Assembly (NCBI GenBank): GCA_020747065.1
Contig: JAGMVK010000002.1
Location: 372,001 to 436,000 of the forward strand
Direction of reading: 5' to 3'
Length of the DNA stretch: 64,000 nucleotides
Origin: Cadophora sp. MPI-SDFR-AT-0126
Lineage: Eukaryota > Ascomycota > Leotiomycetes > Helotiales > Ploettnerulaceae
A program made the translations under genes and the position numbers. The notes below the pieces were generated by a model. The model saw only the letters and a list, made by a program, of their open reading frames with translations, ran no database searches and was not told where the DNA came from. Shown here piece after piece: positions 13,014 through 26,320 of the stretch. How positions within the stretch are numbered: position 1 is the first letter of the stretch; every line of letters starts with the position of its first letter.

Positions 13014-14798
13014 TCTAATTGTGGCCATATTTTTGAATAGTAGTTTTTATAGTACGTTTAAATATACTAGTAGCTTTTTCTTAGTTATTCCCTTTAATTC
13101 ATTATTTAAGAGCTTATTTAATAGGTTTATTAAATACGCCTTTTTTTTAAGTAAGTTTATAAATCTCTTAATTTTCCTACTTACTTAGGATTTAATCTTT
13201 CTTAGCTTTTCTATTTACTTCTTATTTATTTCTATCTTTTCTATTACTTTCCTCTACTATACCTTATTTCTAAAAGCTTTCTTTACTTAATCCCGGATCT
13301 TTTAATTCCTTAAGTAAAGTACTTTAGGAACTACTAAATCCTTTTCCTTCTTTATATGCTTTTTTAGAATTTTCCTTAGATTTACTTACTTATTATTTTT
13401 CTTTACTTTTAACTTCTTATTTCTTATACTCGCTACTTTTATTATATCCTAATCTGCCTTTTCTTTTTCTTTATTTAATTTGTTTTATAGGATTATCCCT
13501 ACTACTATCCTATTAATATCCTTTATAATTATAGCTAATTAATACATTACTTTTTATCTAATTAATTTACTTAAGGCTCCTTACTTTAAAGCTTCCTACT
13601 ATTATTGCATAATTTCTCTTTTAGGGACTTCTTACCTTACTTATACAGAATTACTCCTATTCTCTTTCTTTTCCTAATATATTTTTTCCTAAACTTTATA
13701 TATAAATTCCTTTTTTATATTTAATATAAAATTAAAGTACTTTCTTTAGTAATAGCTATTTTTTATATAATAGAAGTAATACATAGAACGATTATTATAT
13801 ATTCTTATAGTCCTAATTGTAATTAGTACTGCATTATATTGCTATTTTATATATATAGCTTAAAATAGCTTTAATAAATTAATCCAATTTAAAGGCCTAA
13901 CTAAATACACTCTAATATAGTTTCTCCTACTAGGCGGGCCAAATTCTAAGCGCGTTCTTAGACTAATTCTAAAAAGCGCAGCCTTCGTAGTAAGCGTAAG
14001 TATATTAAGAGCTTAAGTTATTTTTCTAATAGCTTTAGTAAAGATTAAACTTAGTATAATTATTAAGGCTATTAAGTGATTTTTACCTTTTTATAAAATA
14101 GTTATTTAGCTTAAAGTATCTACTAGTTTACTTAAGTCCTTCTTCTTTTTATAGTTATTAAAGAACTTTTAGATTATCTTGTTTATAATATAAATACTAG
14201 TAATTATTTTTATAAGTTTATTAAATATAATAGTATCCGATTTATTAATATTAATTTTATTCTTTTAAATTACCTTTCCGTAAATATTTCCTAAGAGATT
14301 ATTTAAGAACTAAATACTTCTAGTATAGTCCTTAAATTACCCCTTATTTATAAGAGTAGCTGAGATTACTATATACTATTAAATAAACTTTTGAATATTA
14401 TTTTCACTTATTTGCGACTTTAATTTTAAAGTCTTTAAGAAGAATTAGAAATTTATTTATTAAAAAATATCTTAATTTTTATACTTCTCTTAAAGTTCTT
14501 TAATTAAATACTTCTAATTTAGATAAGCCTAGGTAATTAGTATCTTAATATACTACTTAATAAATAACTTGTAGTATTATGGAAATTGCTTTACTTTATC
14601 TTCTATTTTTAATTATATATTTTTGTACTAATCTAAATACCACTTAAGAAATTCAGTAATATTAGCTTTATTAAAGTATAAGGCCCCTAAAGTTCTAGGC
14701 ATAGGTATTAAAGCTATATACCTTAAATTAACTATCTTTATAATAGTAATAGTAAAGTTAGTTTACTTCTTTTATTAAGTAAGAGAATATTATTCTAT
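13014..14798 (-). pseudogene. Gypsy copy A gag and gag-protease linker
   Basis: The start codon position of copy B gag (30256) maps exactly to 14798, where ATG has become ATA. The downstream sequence matches the copy B gag, a fungal Gypsy capsid domain, with RIP stops throughout. No zinc knuckle could be read with confidence. Confidence 0.65.
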
Positions 14799-15456
14799 TT
14801 CTTTACTACTTTCTATATTTAGTATTAATTAAAAGCTTTTTAAAAAATCTTCCTCTAAGAATAAACTAGTTTTAATAAAATTTAGAAATAACTTAAGTTT
14901 TTAATAATAATAACTACTTATTAGATATAGTAAAGTGCAAATTATTAATATTAATAATAAAAGTACTAAGAGTATTAGAGTAATATAAGCACTTCTTATA
15001 ATCTTTAGTTTTAATACTCTAATACTTATTTTATTTACTACTATACTTACTTATAACTCCTTTTTCCTTAACCCTTTTTCCTTATACTCCTTTTTAGTCC
15101 GCCTTTTCTTTATATTTATTTACTCTTTAATAAGTAATTAGACTTGCTTAGCCTTATTATTCCACTACGTTTCCTTAGTAATTATAGTTTTTTCCTCTAC
15201 CTAATTTCTTTTATTTTAGCTATATCTTAGTACTTTATTAAGATATAATTTGTTTACTATTAATCTTAGTCTTATACTACGAATTCCTTAAAGCTTTATA
15301 AAGCCCCTTTTTCCTAAACTATTTTACTATATTCTAATATTCTTAAGGTACTTTACTAATTATTAATAAAATTCAATCTCTTACTTTTTACTTAAATTAA
15401 CTTATACTTAATTTTATATTTATATTACTTTTTTAACTCCTTACATAAATTACTAA
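14799..15456 (-). other. Gypsy copy A 5' leader
   Basis: Untranslated-type region between 5' LTR and gag, 658 bp, co-linear with the leader of copy B. I could not recognise a tRNA primer-binding site next to the LTR; the bases after the LTR (element strand ttagtaattt) are RIP-mutated. Confidence 0.6.
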
Positions 15457-15642
15457 TATAAAAGAGTAAAATAATACTATTAAGTGCATAGTAAATAAAA
15501 GAGTAACTTGCGTATAAATTAATTAGGTAATGGAAGTAAGAGGAAGAAAATAATAATTACTAGTCTAGCGGCGCCGACCTATTTATCTACAGCTAAAATA
15601 GAAAAATAAAAACCCTTGTAATAGGCCTTCAACCCCACTACA
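15457..15642 (-). repeat. 5' LTR of Gypsy copy A (186 bp)
   Basis: Pairs with 3771-3956. The outer end is intact (ccccactaca on the plus strand). The inner end is mutated (tataaaagag against tgtgaaagag at the outer end of the other LTR). Confidence 0.95.
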
Positions 15643-15646
15643 GTAT
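15643..15646. repeat. Target-site duplication GTAT, right of copy A
   Basis: Exact repeat of 3767-3770; confirms the element boundary. Confidence 0.8.
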
Positions 15647-16190
15647 CTTCACTAGTTAGTACTTATAAGTAATTACGTTTAAATATTCAGGATATAATAG
15701 CTTATATTTCTAGAATTAAATATTATTACTAGTTATATAATAACTTTTTATATAAGATCTAGCTAATAGTATTTTTTCTAGTTAAAAGAGTTAGAAAGTA
15801 AAAAAGAGATAGGTTCCTAGTTTACTTTAAAGGCTTTAAAATCCTCTACTTTCTTTTATATTGTAATAACTGATATATATATCCGCTTATTATTGGCTAT
15901 AATTAAGTATCTATATACCCTAACTACGTGCTATCTCTTTATTGGCTCTCGCTCTTTCGAATAAGAACAGACTCCTTAATATCAGCTATAACTAAGCGAA
16001 CTATTACGTGCCTATTTTTAACTCGTATATATTTCCTACGTATCTGTTCTATTCTTAATAATTATAAATATAATATCGCTAATGCCAAGAATTTTTAGCT
16101 ATACTACATTTAATTATTCTACTCTTATTAGTTATACAGAAAAGCTTTAATATATACGATGCTTTTGTAATATTTCTTAGGAACTGATGA
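15647..16190 (+). pseudogene. Gene relic, 3' part, continuation of 2380-3766
   Basis: The frame open at the left edge of Gypsy copy A resumes here after the GTAT duplication and runs on for about 180 codons. Its stops are almost all TAA/TAG. The region at 15900-16180 encodes hydrophobic Leu/Ile/Tyr-rich segments that could be membrane or buried helices. Family not recognised. Confidence 0.4.
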
Positions 16191-16194
16191 GTAG

Positions 16195-17720
16195 CAGCTA
16201 TAACTAGGCAATTGTTCTAATATTTAATAATAATAGTAGGAACTAGATCTTTTACTTTCCTTAACTAAATAATGGATTTTCTAAGGAGATTACTCTAAAA
16301 ATAATTGAAAGTAAGGTCGTATTAATACAAGTTTCAAAGCTAAATAGTATTCCTATTATAAAGGTAAAGAGTTACTAGTAAGCTATTAAAGATAAATATA
16401 ATACTATACTAATACTAATAATTATAAAGCAGTTCTTATTTAAATAAAATTAAAGTGCCTTTTATTTTAGTAATAAGGGCTTCCGGATTCTCTATTAGTA
16501 GTAAATTTATTTGGAATCCTTATCTAAAGGGTATAAAGTAACCCTGCTATTTACTTCCATGTATTCTAAGAAATACTAAGGAAAAGATTATAAGGTAATT
16601 TAGTATAATAACTTCCTAAATCTTAAAGTAACTTTTTAATAAGATAAGTTCACTCTATAAAAGAGATAGTAAATATTATATAGAAGAGTGCCTTTTACAG
16701 GTATTAACTTAGTTTTCCTGAGATTTTTTTAATAATATTACTAGAGGTTCGTTTAATAACAATAAAGAATACTATAAATCCCTACTCTTAGCACTTTACT
16801 ATCACGCTAAGAAACTACTCCTTAAGTACTATATCTTCCTAGCTCCAGTTCTAAAACTTAAAGAATTCCCATCTTATTCAAGTTATTGATCCGCAGTTTA
16901 ATTATAGAACAACTTCATTGCTATTAGTTCGAAGATCAATAGCAGTAAGAACTGATTAGACTATATTACTATAGTACATTTCTTACGTAATATTATACTA
17001 TTAATTTCAATAAATTAACAAAAATACTATCTTAAATCTTTAGACCTCAGTATATTAAATATTTTTATTAATTATGATTTTAATATCACCTGTATTATTA
17101 ACTAGGCGTTATGTTTTACTATCCCTTTCTTAACTCTCTTAATAATTCTAAGCTTTCCTTATCTAAGAGATAGAGTAGATATAGTAATAATACTTATTTT
17201 TAAAGATAGTGTTATTTATTACTCCTTGTAAATAAATAAGGAAGTACTAGATCCTCTGCTTTAGGATCTCGCTTAAAAGTCCCGGCTATTTATATAACTA
17301 ATAGATCTTAATAGTCTACAAGACTACTTTCAGTTTATTAAGCTATATATATCAGTATATATAGATACTAATAAGACTGATATACAGCGGTATTTTAATA
17401 CCCTCTGTAAGGATGATGTTTTTATTAGGTAAGCTAGAACGCAATTAAAGGATAACCTATAAGCTAGCAAGATTCAAAAGAAGGAAAAGTAATACTTTAC
17501 TTATAGAGCTTTAGGAGCTGAAGCTCTGGTAAGAAAACTCACAGAAGACACGGGTTTAGACCGGTAATTTATTACAGATAGTAGATTATAGAAATAAGTT
17601 AAAGAGGCGCTGAAATCTCAAGTAGCTAGAGAGCTGGCTTAGACTCTAGGATAAGTAGTAAAATTATAATACTTGGTAGGATTTTATAGTCTATCTGTAA
17701 TAATAAAATAGTCCATTTGT
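16195..17720 (+). pseudogene. RIP-degraded gene relic, unrecognised
   Basis: Two long plus-strand frames, about 16195-17130 and 17125-17700, abut with a frame change near 17130, consistent with an intron or an indel. Stops are of RIP type. The C-terminal part (about 17380-17660) is charged and helix-like, with repeated Lys/Glu/Gln and a segment near A-R-E-L-A. It might be the same gene as the relic upstream. I recognise no domain. Confidence 0.4.
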
Positions 17721-18950
17721 TTCCCTATATAATCTTTTAAAAAGTACTTAATATTAAAAAGAGAAATTTAGGAGATAGAAGATTCCCTTAGAGTTTATTA
17801 ATAAATTACGTGAGACGGATATATAGTAATAAGTACCCTAACTCTAAGTAGCTTTAGACCTGAACTAAAACCTAAGTGCTATCGTAATTGTGATGCCAGC
17901 CCAGGTAAAATAGTAAGGAAAAGTGACTATCGCTATCTTATGGGATTATGTATTAATAGACATTTTGGATTATTAATATACTATAGTTGTATGTATTGAA
18001 GTTAATTTAGGACTACTGATGTACCGCATTTGGATATCTTGGTATACTCTATGAAGTATTAAGGAGCCGGTATATATTAACGCTTAAAACACTTAGCCGT
18101 GAAGCGAGATAATAGTAAAATTAAAAACCTAAGTATATATTCCTTATAGTAAGATAGTTTCTTGCATTTAAAGCTTATCCATGTTTGGCAGACTGCAAGA
18201 ACTTATCCCTACGTGATTTATTTTCTATGCTTCTACTATATTAACTAGCGGCTCTCTTTAAATATTTGGTGATCTATATATTGGGAAGCTAGCAGCACTT
18301 TATACTATATAAATAATAAGAAAATAATATTTTGCAGTAAATATAGAGTTTATATGATATTTCGTTGTACCACGATTCTAAGCGAAGTTAAGAAGCGATA
18401 GATAAAACTTAATAGAGTATCTAATTAAAAATTTCTTTAGCTAAGGTAAAAGGCTATTCTATATATAAGAAGATGAAGGGTGAAATAGATACTACGAATA
18501 TATAGCGAGTAATATATTCTTGGAGTTATATCTGTAGATTAGAGCGTTTAAGTAATATGATCTTAAGAGCGGAATCATAAGTAAGCGGATATAGTAGTAA
18601 TTCTAGTTTCTAGGAATAAGTTCTATTAGTGTGTCTCCTATTTTAGTTTAAGATACGTGTAATCTTATAATGAATTTTTAAAGTAGTAATTGTAGTAGAA
18701 ACGAAGACTTCTTACTTTAGAGTAAAAATGTTAAAAATTTCATATTAAATTATAATTCAGAATAGAGATAAAAGAGTTTAAGATATATGTGTAAGGGAAT
18801 TATTAATACTTAGTAACTATAGAAATAGCTGAATACTTTATATATAACCTCGGACCTCCTTTGGATCCTCTTCTCTCTTCGTATTCATTCTAGTTAATAT
18901 AGTTATCCCTTAATAATATATATTTTTAATAGATATTATATATTTATAGC
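17721..18950. other. RIP-mutated stretch with no recognisable gene
   Basis: TpA-rich sequence. Short coding-like pieces may exist, but no frame is sustained long enough to support a call. No LTR or inverted repeat noticed. Confidence 0.35.
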
Positions 18951-18959
18951 CTAAATATC

Positions 18960-19580
18960 AGCAAGTGATTCCCCCCCTAACTCTAATAATATACTAAAAG
19001 CTAAATTTAAATCCCTGCACTTAGAATAAGAAGTACAATTCTACTTATTTTTATTCTCTCGGACTCTCTAGCGGACTTTTAATCCATCTATTACTTATAA
19101 TCGCCTTACCTATACTCCCGAACCTCTAATTACTAGACTATTATAAACCCAGTAAAGTTAGAGGACTCACGTATATACCTGGGATAGGTACGGCATCGTA
19201 TATTTACTCTCCCAGCATAAAAGCTATATACTTAATCACTCTCTCTTTTCTCGCTAGTAATGTATTATTAAAACCAGTTTATAGTATTTTTAGTATCGCG
19301 CTATGGACTTTAATAGGGAGGGATTAAAGAGTAGATAGCTTAGCTAGGATAGCGGAAGCGATTTTAGCTTCTATAAACCTAGTGCTAGGGCCGGCGAAGC
19401 CTTCTTCAGTTACTGCTAAGGAGTTAGAAGAGTAAGCAGAAGGCGTAGATTATAAGCGCAGTTAAGTAAGATAGAGGTCGGAGCAGGTATAGTCACGGGC
19501 GTTCATAGATTTACAGAGGCATTACTTACTATAATAGCAGTAGAAGATAACACTATAAAGGATAATAATTATAGATTTAA
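18960..19580 (+). pseudogene. Decayed coding stretch, unrecognised
   Basis: A plus-strand frame of roughly 190 codons with RIP-type stops. A hydrophobic N-terminal part is followed by a segment with T-Y-I-P-G-I-G-T-A near 19170-19195 and an Ala/Glu-rich helix-like part near 19390-19440. No family recognised. Confidence 0.35.
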
Positions 19581-19779
19581 GAACGATTTAGATAATATAA
19601 TAAATAAGAAACTAATCCTATTCATTTTCGTTAGTAAAGGATAGGATAAGAGAAGAAAGGGTAACTTACCTATATTCTATAAACTAATATATAATTAATA
19701 TCTTTAGAGAATAGTTCTCGCTATTTATTATTAATACATAATTAGTTCCAAATATCCTTATTTCTATTATTACTCTTTA

Positions 19780-20640
19780 CTCCCTGTAGAATACTTACTA
19801 ATATATCTTATATTATAATACTAAAGATAAAGAAAACTATAGTAAAGAGTATATAGTAAATAGCGATCTTCTTAGCTTTTTAATGACTGCTATAGAAGTA
19901 GTTTCAGAAGATTATAAGATAAAGCGCTAATAAGACATAAGAGATTACGAGGATGACTTTTTGAGGCTAGGAATTAGTGCTAGTAGCTCAGGTAAGGAGG
20001 TTATTATAAGGTGCGAGGATCTTAGTAGCGTTAAAAATAAAAAGGGTCATAAAGATTATAGCGAGAATAATAAGATTACAACTAAAGTTTACGCCTCTAA
20101 GGATAAACTTAGCTACTTTAACTCTAGTTTTTGTTTTTTATATTCTATTAGTATCTTTATAATTAAAGAAGAGGTAGAAAGAGTTATACTAAATCTTTCG
20201 CTTACTTCTTCTCAATTAACTCTTTATACTTTTCCAAAATTTACTCTTCCCGGGATATTAAGCTAAGATAGTTATCGATCTTTCTCCCTAATATACCTAG
20301 TACCTTTATTATACCCTTTAATAGTAGTCTAAGCGTAAGTAGGACCTCAACAAGTACACTTTAGTCGTACCGCAAGGCATTATTCTAAGAAATATAGCTA
20401 AAGCTAATATCTGAAGGCTACGATTAAGTTATATAGGATTATGTCTTAGTACTAGAAGATTAGCGAATAATAACCGGCCTTCTCCACTTGCTTCTATCAG
20501 TAAATATATAATCGTTACTTCAGCGAAGCGTAGTATAGAAGGGACTTTAAGAGATAGTTATAACTAAAAAAGAGAGACGAACTAGGGGAGAGTAGGTAAG
20601 TATTAGTAAAGGGCGGATAAGAGGGGAGATATTATTAGTA
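19780..20640 (+). pseudogene. Decayed coding stretch, unrecognised
   Basis: The least interrupted piece is 19901-20266 in one frame, beginning in a segment rich in Asp/Glu/Lys (I-R-D-Y-E-D-D-F-L). The same frame carries on past 20266 with TAA/TAG codons. It looks like a fragment of a soluble protein. No catalytic motif is visible and I do not recognise it. Confidence 0.35.
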
Positions 20641-21240
20641 GCGAATAGGGAATTAAGTCCTAAATAGACGCTTTTCAGTCTAAGACTTGAAGATATATAT
20701 AGACTTTTCTTTTCATTTCCGTATTATATATTACGACCGCTAGGTAAAGCTTACTGCGATATAGATATCGATTTAATTGCGGAGTATAAATAAGGCTAAG
20801 TTAGAGAAATAAATCCTCAACTGAAGAGATAGATACGTAGTAATATAGATTATAAACATATAAAAGTCTCGCTAGCTACTACTATTGGAGATATCAGTCC
20901 CTTATATAGTATAACGTAAGTAAAGAGGCAGGCCATTGTTATTTTTAGCGCTCTTACTCTTAAGTCTAGACTTGTTATTGAATAATTAATAGCAGGGATA
21001 AAGACTAATAGGGTTAGCATTATATAAAGCCGCAGTATACACACCTATTAAATAGAGCTACCGGACCCTAGTACTATAGGAGTAAGATTAAGTACGCTGC
21101 CTAGATTAATAATTATCTACATTTTACTTACTATTACTGAAAATTATATTATAGATATTATAAAGGTAGAAAGATATTATTTCGATCATTACATACTATA
21201 CCTGGTATCAGATATAGGAGTAGATACTAGAGGTAGGAAC
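20640..21240. other. RIP-mutated stretch, no supported gene
   Basis: No sustained frame on the plus strand. The minus-strand open stretch at 20850-21044 is hydrophobic and short, with no supporting context; I treat it as chance. Confidence 0.35.
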
Positions 21241-21295
21241 CAAGGGCAGAGATAGGGGGCAGAGACAGGGAGCAGAGACTAGGAGTAGTGACTTA
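21241..21295 (+). repeat. Short purine-rich tandem repeat (unit about 12-14 bp, core GGCAGAGA)
   Basis: Four imperfect units share the core gg[gc]agaga followed by t/c and a short spacer (caagggcagagat, agggggcagagac, agggagcagagact). A similar array lies at 29361-29411, directly beside Gypsy copy B. Confidence 0.7.
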
Positions 21296-22990
21296 GTGCA
21301 CTTAGTTCGAGGAATAGTATACCAGAGTCGTGAAACTCGAATAATAAAGATTTAAGCTATTAATATAAGCTTAGTATATAATTTTAGGTGAAGAGCCCAA
21401 TTTACTCCCTAAAAGTAAAGCATAATTTTCAATTAATCCAAAGACTTAATAACGCGTAAGCTTCCCTTAGAAATAATGATTAATATCTAATATTCTTTTA
21501 GAATCTCAATATATTTCTATTTATATCTTAAATCTTCCGCTATAATAAATTTACTATAGAGAAGACTGAAGATATTCTCTCTTTTCACCTTATACTACTT
21601 GTATAATCTAAAAAAGGCTTTCAGGTTATTTACGTACTATTCCTCTTCTATAATAACAATATCATAATTCGAAATCAGAAACTGAATAATAGTATTTAGT
21701 ATAATAGTCCTAAGTATTCTAATAGTACTATAAGTGATATATATGCTGATAGCTTTTAGAACTTAATATATAGTAGAATAATACTTAAGGGAACAGGGTA
21801 TAAAGAAAAGTTAGAGTAGATAATATTGAAAATTACTAAAGCTAGGGCTAATTTAAAGAAGTTAATAGATATAATATATAAGGAATTAATTTTAGCGAAG
21901 AATATTTAAAGATATTTTACTATCTATGTTTCTAAGCTACTTTTTACTATTCCTTTTTAGGAAATCCCCCTGTTATTATATTTTAGAGCCGTTTTAATAT
22001 ATAACTATCACCTATTACAGAAAAGCCGCTATAAAGTCTATCTGCTTCTCCCCTTAGTTCGTCTCTTTATTACCTTATAACTGTCCCTGTTATTCTTATA
22101 CTAATTAGCTAGGACGGTATAATACTAATATTACTATAAGTATAATAAGTAGAATAACTAATAAGAATATAATACAACTAATTAAATATATATAACTTTT
22201 AATATACTTAGAGTACATTTACTTGTTTACTTTATTAGTATCACGACGAAAGCTGTTAGAATTTCTAGTAAGATTATTAGTCTTACCTTATAATAAATCC
22301 AGATTTTCTTCTTATTCTAATATATTCTTGATATTTTCTTGCATAATACGAATAGTATTATTAAATTAAGCTTATAGACGGAAGGTCTTTATAGGGGCGG
22401 AGGAAGGTACACTTGCCATTAGTAAATTGAATAAATAAACAAAAAGTATTACTATTAGGAAGGTATCTGAGATTATTATAGCTTATATACTAAGAAACAA
22501 TATCTTTAGGTAACGTATAACTATATCAGTATTACTTCAAAAATCAGGGGCACTAGTAGAAGGAAAAGGATCTCAGGTATCGGAATCAGCCCTTATAGCC
22601 AGGAATAGTATATCTATTATTTTTAGTTTCAAATAATATATATATTAATACAGGATCTATTTGTAGATACTCTAATATTGAACTATACTTATTTCTTAAT
22701 ACTAGTACTCGAGATAGATAACCTTAACTTACTTAGTTGCTATCTTACTTTTTTATCTCTCACTATACTTCTTAGTAGTATATAGAAAATATTCACTTTA
22801 GTAGTCTTTTCCTCTGCTACTATTTACTATACTATATTAGGAATCCTATTACTAGTACAAGATAATATTGCGAAAGCTAGCATTACTACCTTAACTATAA
22901 GAGCTTATTCTAATTCATTTAGTATTAGCTAATAATTATCATAGTTTAACTTCACTAATATTTATTTTTCTAATTACGTATAAGCTAAGA
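21296..22990. pseudogene. Degraded coding-like sequence, unrecognised
   Basis: Patches of plus-strand coding-like sequence (about 21300-21780) with RIP-type stops, including Tyr/Leu/Phe-rich segments. 22740-22990 is also hydrophobic when translated. Frames change several times and no domain is recognisable, so this is a weak call. Confidence 0.25.
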
Positions 22991-22995
22991 TATAC

Positions 22996-23661
22996 GTGAA
23001 TTCAGTACTTAACCTTCTCTAATCTCTTGCAAGTGAAGCCCAGGGTGCGGTAAGCGTACTTACTACTACTATTATAACTATAGCTAATAACGCATAAAGC
23101 GCTGCAGGCGCCGTCGTAATAGTTGTAACAGCTGCTATTAAAGGATTAATTCCCCGAAATTATTCGCTAAGTACAAAGGGTTTCTATATAGGATTCGCTA
23201 ATTATATATAATAATATAGTAAATTTCTATTAAACGTATCTAGGATTATATTAGAAGCTATTATAAGCTTCGTTGCGAACGATTTCCAGGTACTTTAGCC
23301 TCTAGCTGGGATCTTAGTAAGAATCACCTAGACTAATATTGAATATTACTTATAATTCGGCCTAGGATTTATCCTTATTATAGGTGTAATATTAGTTATC
23401 TTAATATTTACTTCTCTGTTTTCTTTTGTATACTTCCTTATGAAATTCAGGATCTTTTTAGTCTCTGGAATAGTATTTTACGTACTTCTATTAGCGCTTA
23501 TAGTTATTTTATATAAAGTACAGAAAAATATCCTAAATCTACAATCCCTTATCTAGGTAGAGAAAGAGGTGGTAATTAGTTACGGTTAAGGAGCTTTTAG
23601 TTGCGCTATTTTGATAATGCTATTAGTTATTATAACTGCGATATTTATATAAGGGAGGTAG
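22996..23661 (+). pseudogene. Small multi-pass membrane protein relic
   Basis: One plus-strand frame of 222 codons ending at TAG 23659-23661, with RIP-type internal stops. The N-terminal part is Ala/Val/Thr/Ile-rich (A-A-G-A-V-V-I-V-V-T-A-A), followed by a soluble segment with N-Y-S-L-S-T-K-G-F and then two or three long hydrophobic stretches (about 23340-23520 and 23590-23650) that look like membrane helices. This layout resembles orphan membrane proteins common in filamentous fungi. No function can be assigned. Confidence 0.45.
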
Positions 23662-24475
23662 ATAGGCTATATAATTGAGTTTTCCTTGTAGCTTTCAGCT
23701 TTTCAACTATTTTAATATACTCTTTTTAAAACAATAGAATTTAAATATAACTAAAAATAAAATATTAATAATAGCTATTAAGGCACTTTATAACGGGAAT
23801 ACCCGGAACATAAAGCGTTTCACTTTTTAGATAAGAATTACATTATTATTAACTTAAATAAGTTCTATAAAGTATAATTAATTCCTTTAGTGAAGTTACT
23901 AGTTATAGATTTGTAATCCTATCCTTGACTTAGTTAGTCACTAAGCGCGTATAAGATGTGTCCTAAAATAGCCGTAGGGATTGTTAGTTCTTATATAAAG
24001 AAATTTATGATTATATATACTACGCTCCATCTTGAAGAATACTAAATTTAGAGCAGAATTCTTTTAAGTTTGGTGCCGTAATAGGACTTCAAGCTTAGCC
24101 TATAGTTATTATCCGACTCCTTTGGCCTTTTAGTAGCAGATTTAGCTCTTAAGAATATATTAGATATAACTTATTATCCTTACTACTATATTAACTAAAG
24201 TAAAGCACTGAGCATAGGAAGTTAGAATTAGATTCAGAGTATATATATATGAGCTTGTAATTAATACTCTCTTCTTTTTTTAGCGCTATACTAAAAGTGG
24301 CTCTAACTTAGAGGTTAGTAAGTAATTGCGAAGGCACTAACTAGATTTTTTAATAGTTATATAGACTGATCTCTTATTTTATTAAGATAATTCTTTATCT
24401 CTTCTTTCTCTCTCTACTTATTACGTTTCTTTATTAGACTTAAGTACTTTACAAGATTATTCTTATTTAATAGCT
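23662..24475. other. Intergenic RIP-mutated sequence
   Basis: No sustained frame. 24360-24470 is pyrimidine-rich and lies directly upstream of an F-box relic, so it may be its old promoter. Confidence 0.35.
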
Positions 24476-26032
24476 ATAATACTTCATTTACTAGACGAGA
24501 TTTTACTAAAGATATTTAATTTCCTCTATTATGTCGATAATAATTTTAAAATTTATAGTAATAAGAATAATCTTCTAGCGAGTTGTTTTATATGTAAAAG
24601 GCTAGCGACAATCGGGAAACATCTTTCATTTAAGTATATTACTTTTATTAATGATATAAAAGGATATAAGAGGCTTTTAATATTATCGCAATCCCTAATA
24701 GCTAATAACATTTGATATTTATCTTATTACTTTTAAGCTTTTAATATAGTTATAACTGAATACGTTAACCGAGTTTTTAGTTAGGGCTACGTTGATATGC
24801 AGAAGGTCTATAAGATGTATAAATTATAGTATTTACCTCGCAATTAATAATAGATTCGCTTATAAGCCTGTGGCCTAAATATAAGTATTTTAAACAAAGT
24901 AATACCTTTGTTTAAAAGGCTTTACACTGTTAATATTATGTAGGATTTTAGTGATTAATATAGAGATATATTTTAAATATTAGATCCTTATCTTCGCGCA
25001 ACCTTTACATGTTCTCCACTTAGATAAAGGCTTTTCAAGGCTATTATAAGCGCTATTTCCGACTTATAAATTAGTATAGAAGTTCTTTAACTTAGACATA
25101 TTGAAGATAATAAACATTTCCATAATACAAGTGTTCTATATAAACTCAACTATATATATCAACCTCCTATAATCAGTATTATATAAGGATTTACTATTAC
25201 AAGACGTGGATTATATTAATAAGCTTTCCGAAGATTAAGGCGGCTGAGAATTAAATTACTATTAAAAGTTGATTGAAATTATAATAAGCTATTAATATTT
25301 ATTTAATCAATACTATTACTTAAAGAGTTATGAATATAATTTAATTACTAAGGTAAGTAAGTTCTCATATTAAATTTTATAAGGTCTCTTAAACTATCTT
25401 ACTTACGGATTCTTAGATTGGACTTAGTATTAATTAAAGATTTATTATGCTTAATTAACTTCCTTAGTAAATATACTACTAGCTTAAAAATAATCAGTTT
25501 TTAAGAGCTTAAGCTTAAAATAGGTTCCTAGGAAACTATCTTTATTAAGATAAAGAAACTTTTAATCTTAAGCTCGGTATATATAAGGGGAGTTTTTGAG
25601 ACTAGAAAAGTTATAGAGATTAAGTCTAGATTAACGGAATATAATTACATAGTTCTTAGCGATAAAGTAATTAAGGACTTTATTTAATATAAAATAGATA
25701 ATAATTTATTTAATCTATTATAATCTACTCATAGGAACTTTCCGCTGCATTTAGGTGGAGACTAGTAATATTAGAATAGGTACTTATACCGGTAAGTAGT
25801 TAAAACATTTAATAGAAAGAACTTATTAATCTACGTATATATTATTAACTTTAACTCTATTAAGTAATTAAAAATAGCGGCCTGATTACTATCTATATAG
25901 GATATATTAGTAAAACTACTAAATACAATATAAATAATTACTTATAGCGTTTTTAGAATAATCCCTAAAAAGCCTCTCTCTTTCTTAAAAGATCTAAAGC
26001 AATCTCCCTCTTTTCAAATAGAAGAGGGCTAA
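24476..26032 (+). pseudogene. F-box/LRR-like protein relic (519 codons)
   Basis: A single frame from ATA-ATA (former ATG likely) to TAA 26030-26032, with about thirty internal TAA/TAG/TGA codons of RIP type. The N-terminus reads L-L-D-E-I-L-L-K-I-F-N-F-L, which fits the F-box pattern L-P-x-E-I-L-x-x-I. It is followed by leucine-rich segments such as L-R-R-L-R-I-K-L-L-L and L-R-I-L-R-L-D-L-V-L near 25215-25425. F-box proteins recruit substrates to SCF ubiquitin ligases through Skp1. Fungal genomes carry many divergent copies, and duplicates are natural RIP targets. Substrate unknown. Confidence 0.6.
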
Positions 26033-26320
26033 AATAAGCCATAGTAAAGTATTTTTAGGATATAATAATAGATTCTATTTTTAACTCCCTTTTATTAAAC
26101 TTATCCAATTATATTAGCTATTAATAACCTCTTCTTTTTTTTAGCAATAAAATAGCAGTTAATATTATATCTAATTAGAGCTTTTTTTAAATTCTTTCAA
26201 ACGATTTACTATCCCTAAGGGAGCCGGATATAGAATCCTCTAAAGCTAGCTACTTTAATCTATATAAATTAAAGTATCTTTCTTACTCTAATTTATTCTA
26301 GGATTTAGTACTATTACACG

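Larger units (their letters stand above)
3771..15642 (-). mobile_element. Ty3/Gypsy LTR retrotransposon, copy A (full length, RIP-inactivated)
   Basis: Complete element of 11,872 bp on the minus strand, bounded by 186-bp LTRs (5'-TG...CA-3') and the 4-bp duplication GTAT at 3767-3770 and 15643-15646. In element order: 5' LTR, leader, gag, aspartic protease, RT-RNase H-integrase, antisense 550-codon frame, sense ORF3, 3' LTR. Copy B has the same organisation; A position is about 45054 minus B position across most of its length. The length is well above the usual 5-8 kb of fungal Gypsy elements because about 5 kb lies after the integrase. All frames carry many RIP-type stops, and the RT and integrase catalytic residues are substituted, so the copy is dead. 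Confidence 0.95.
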
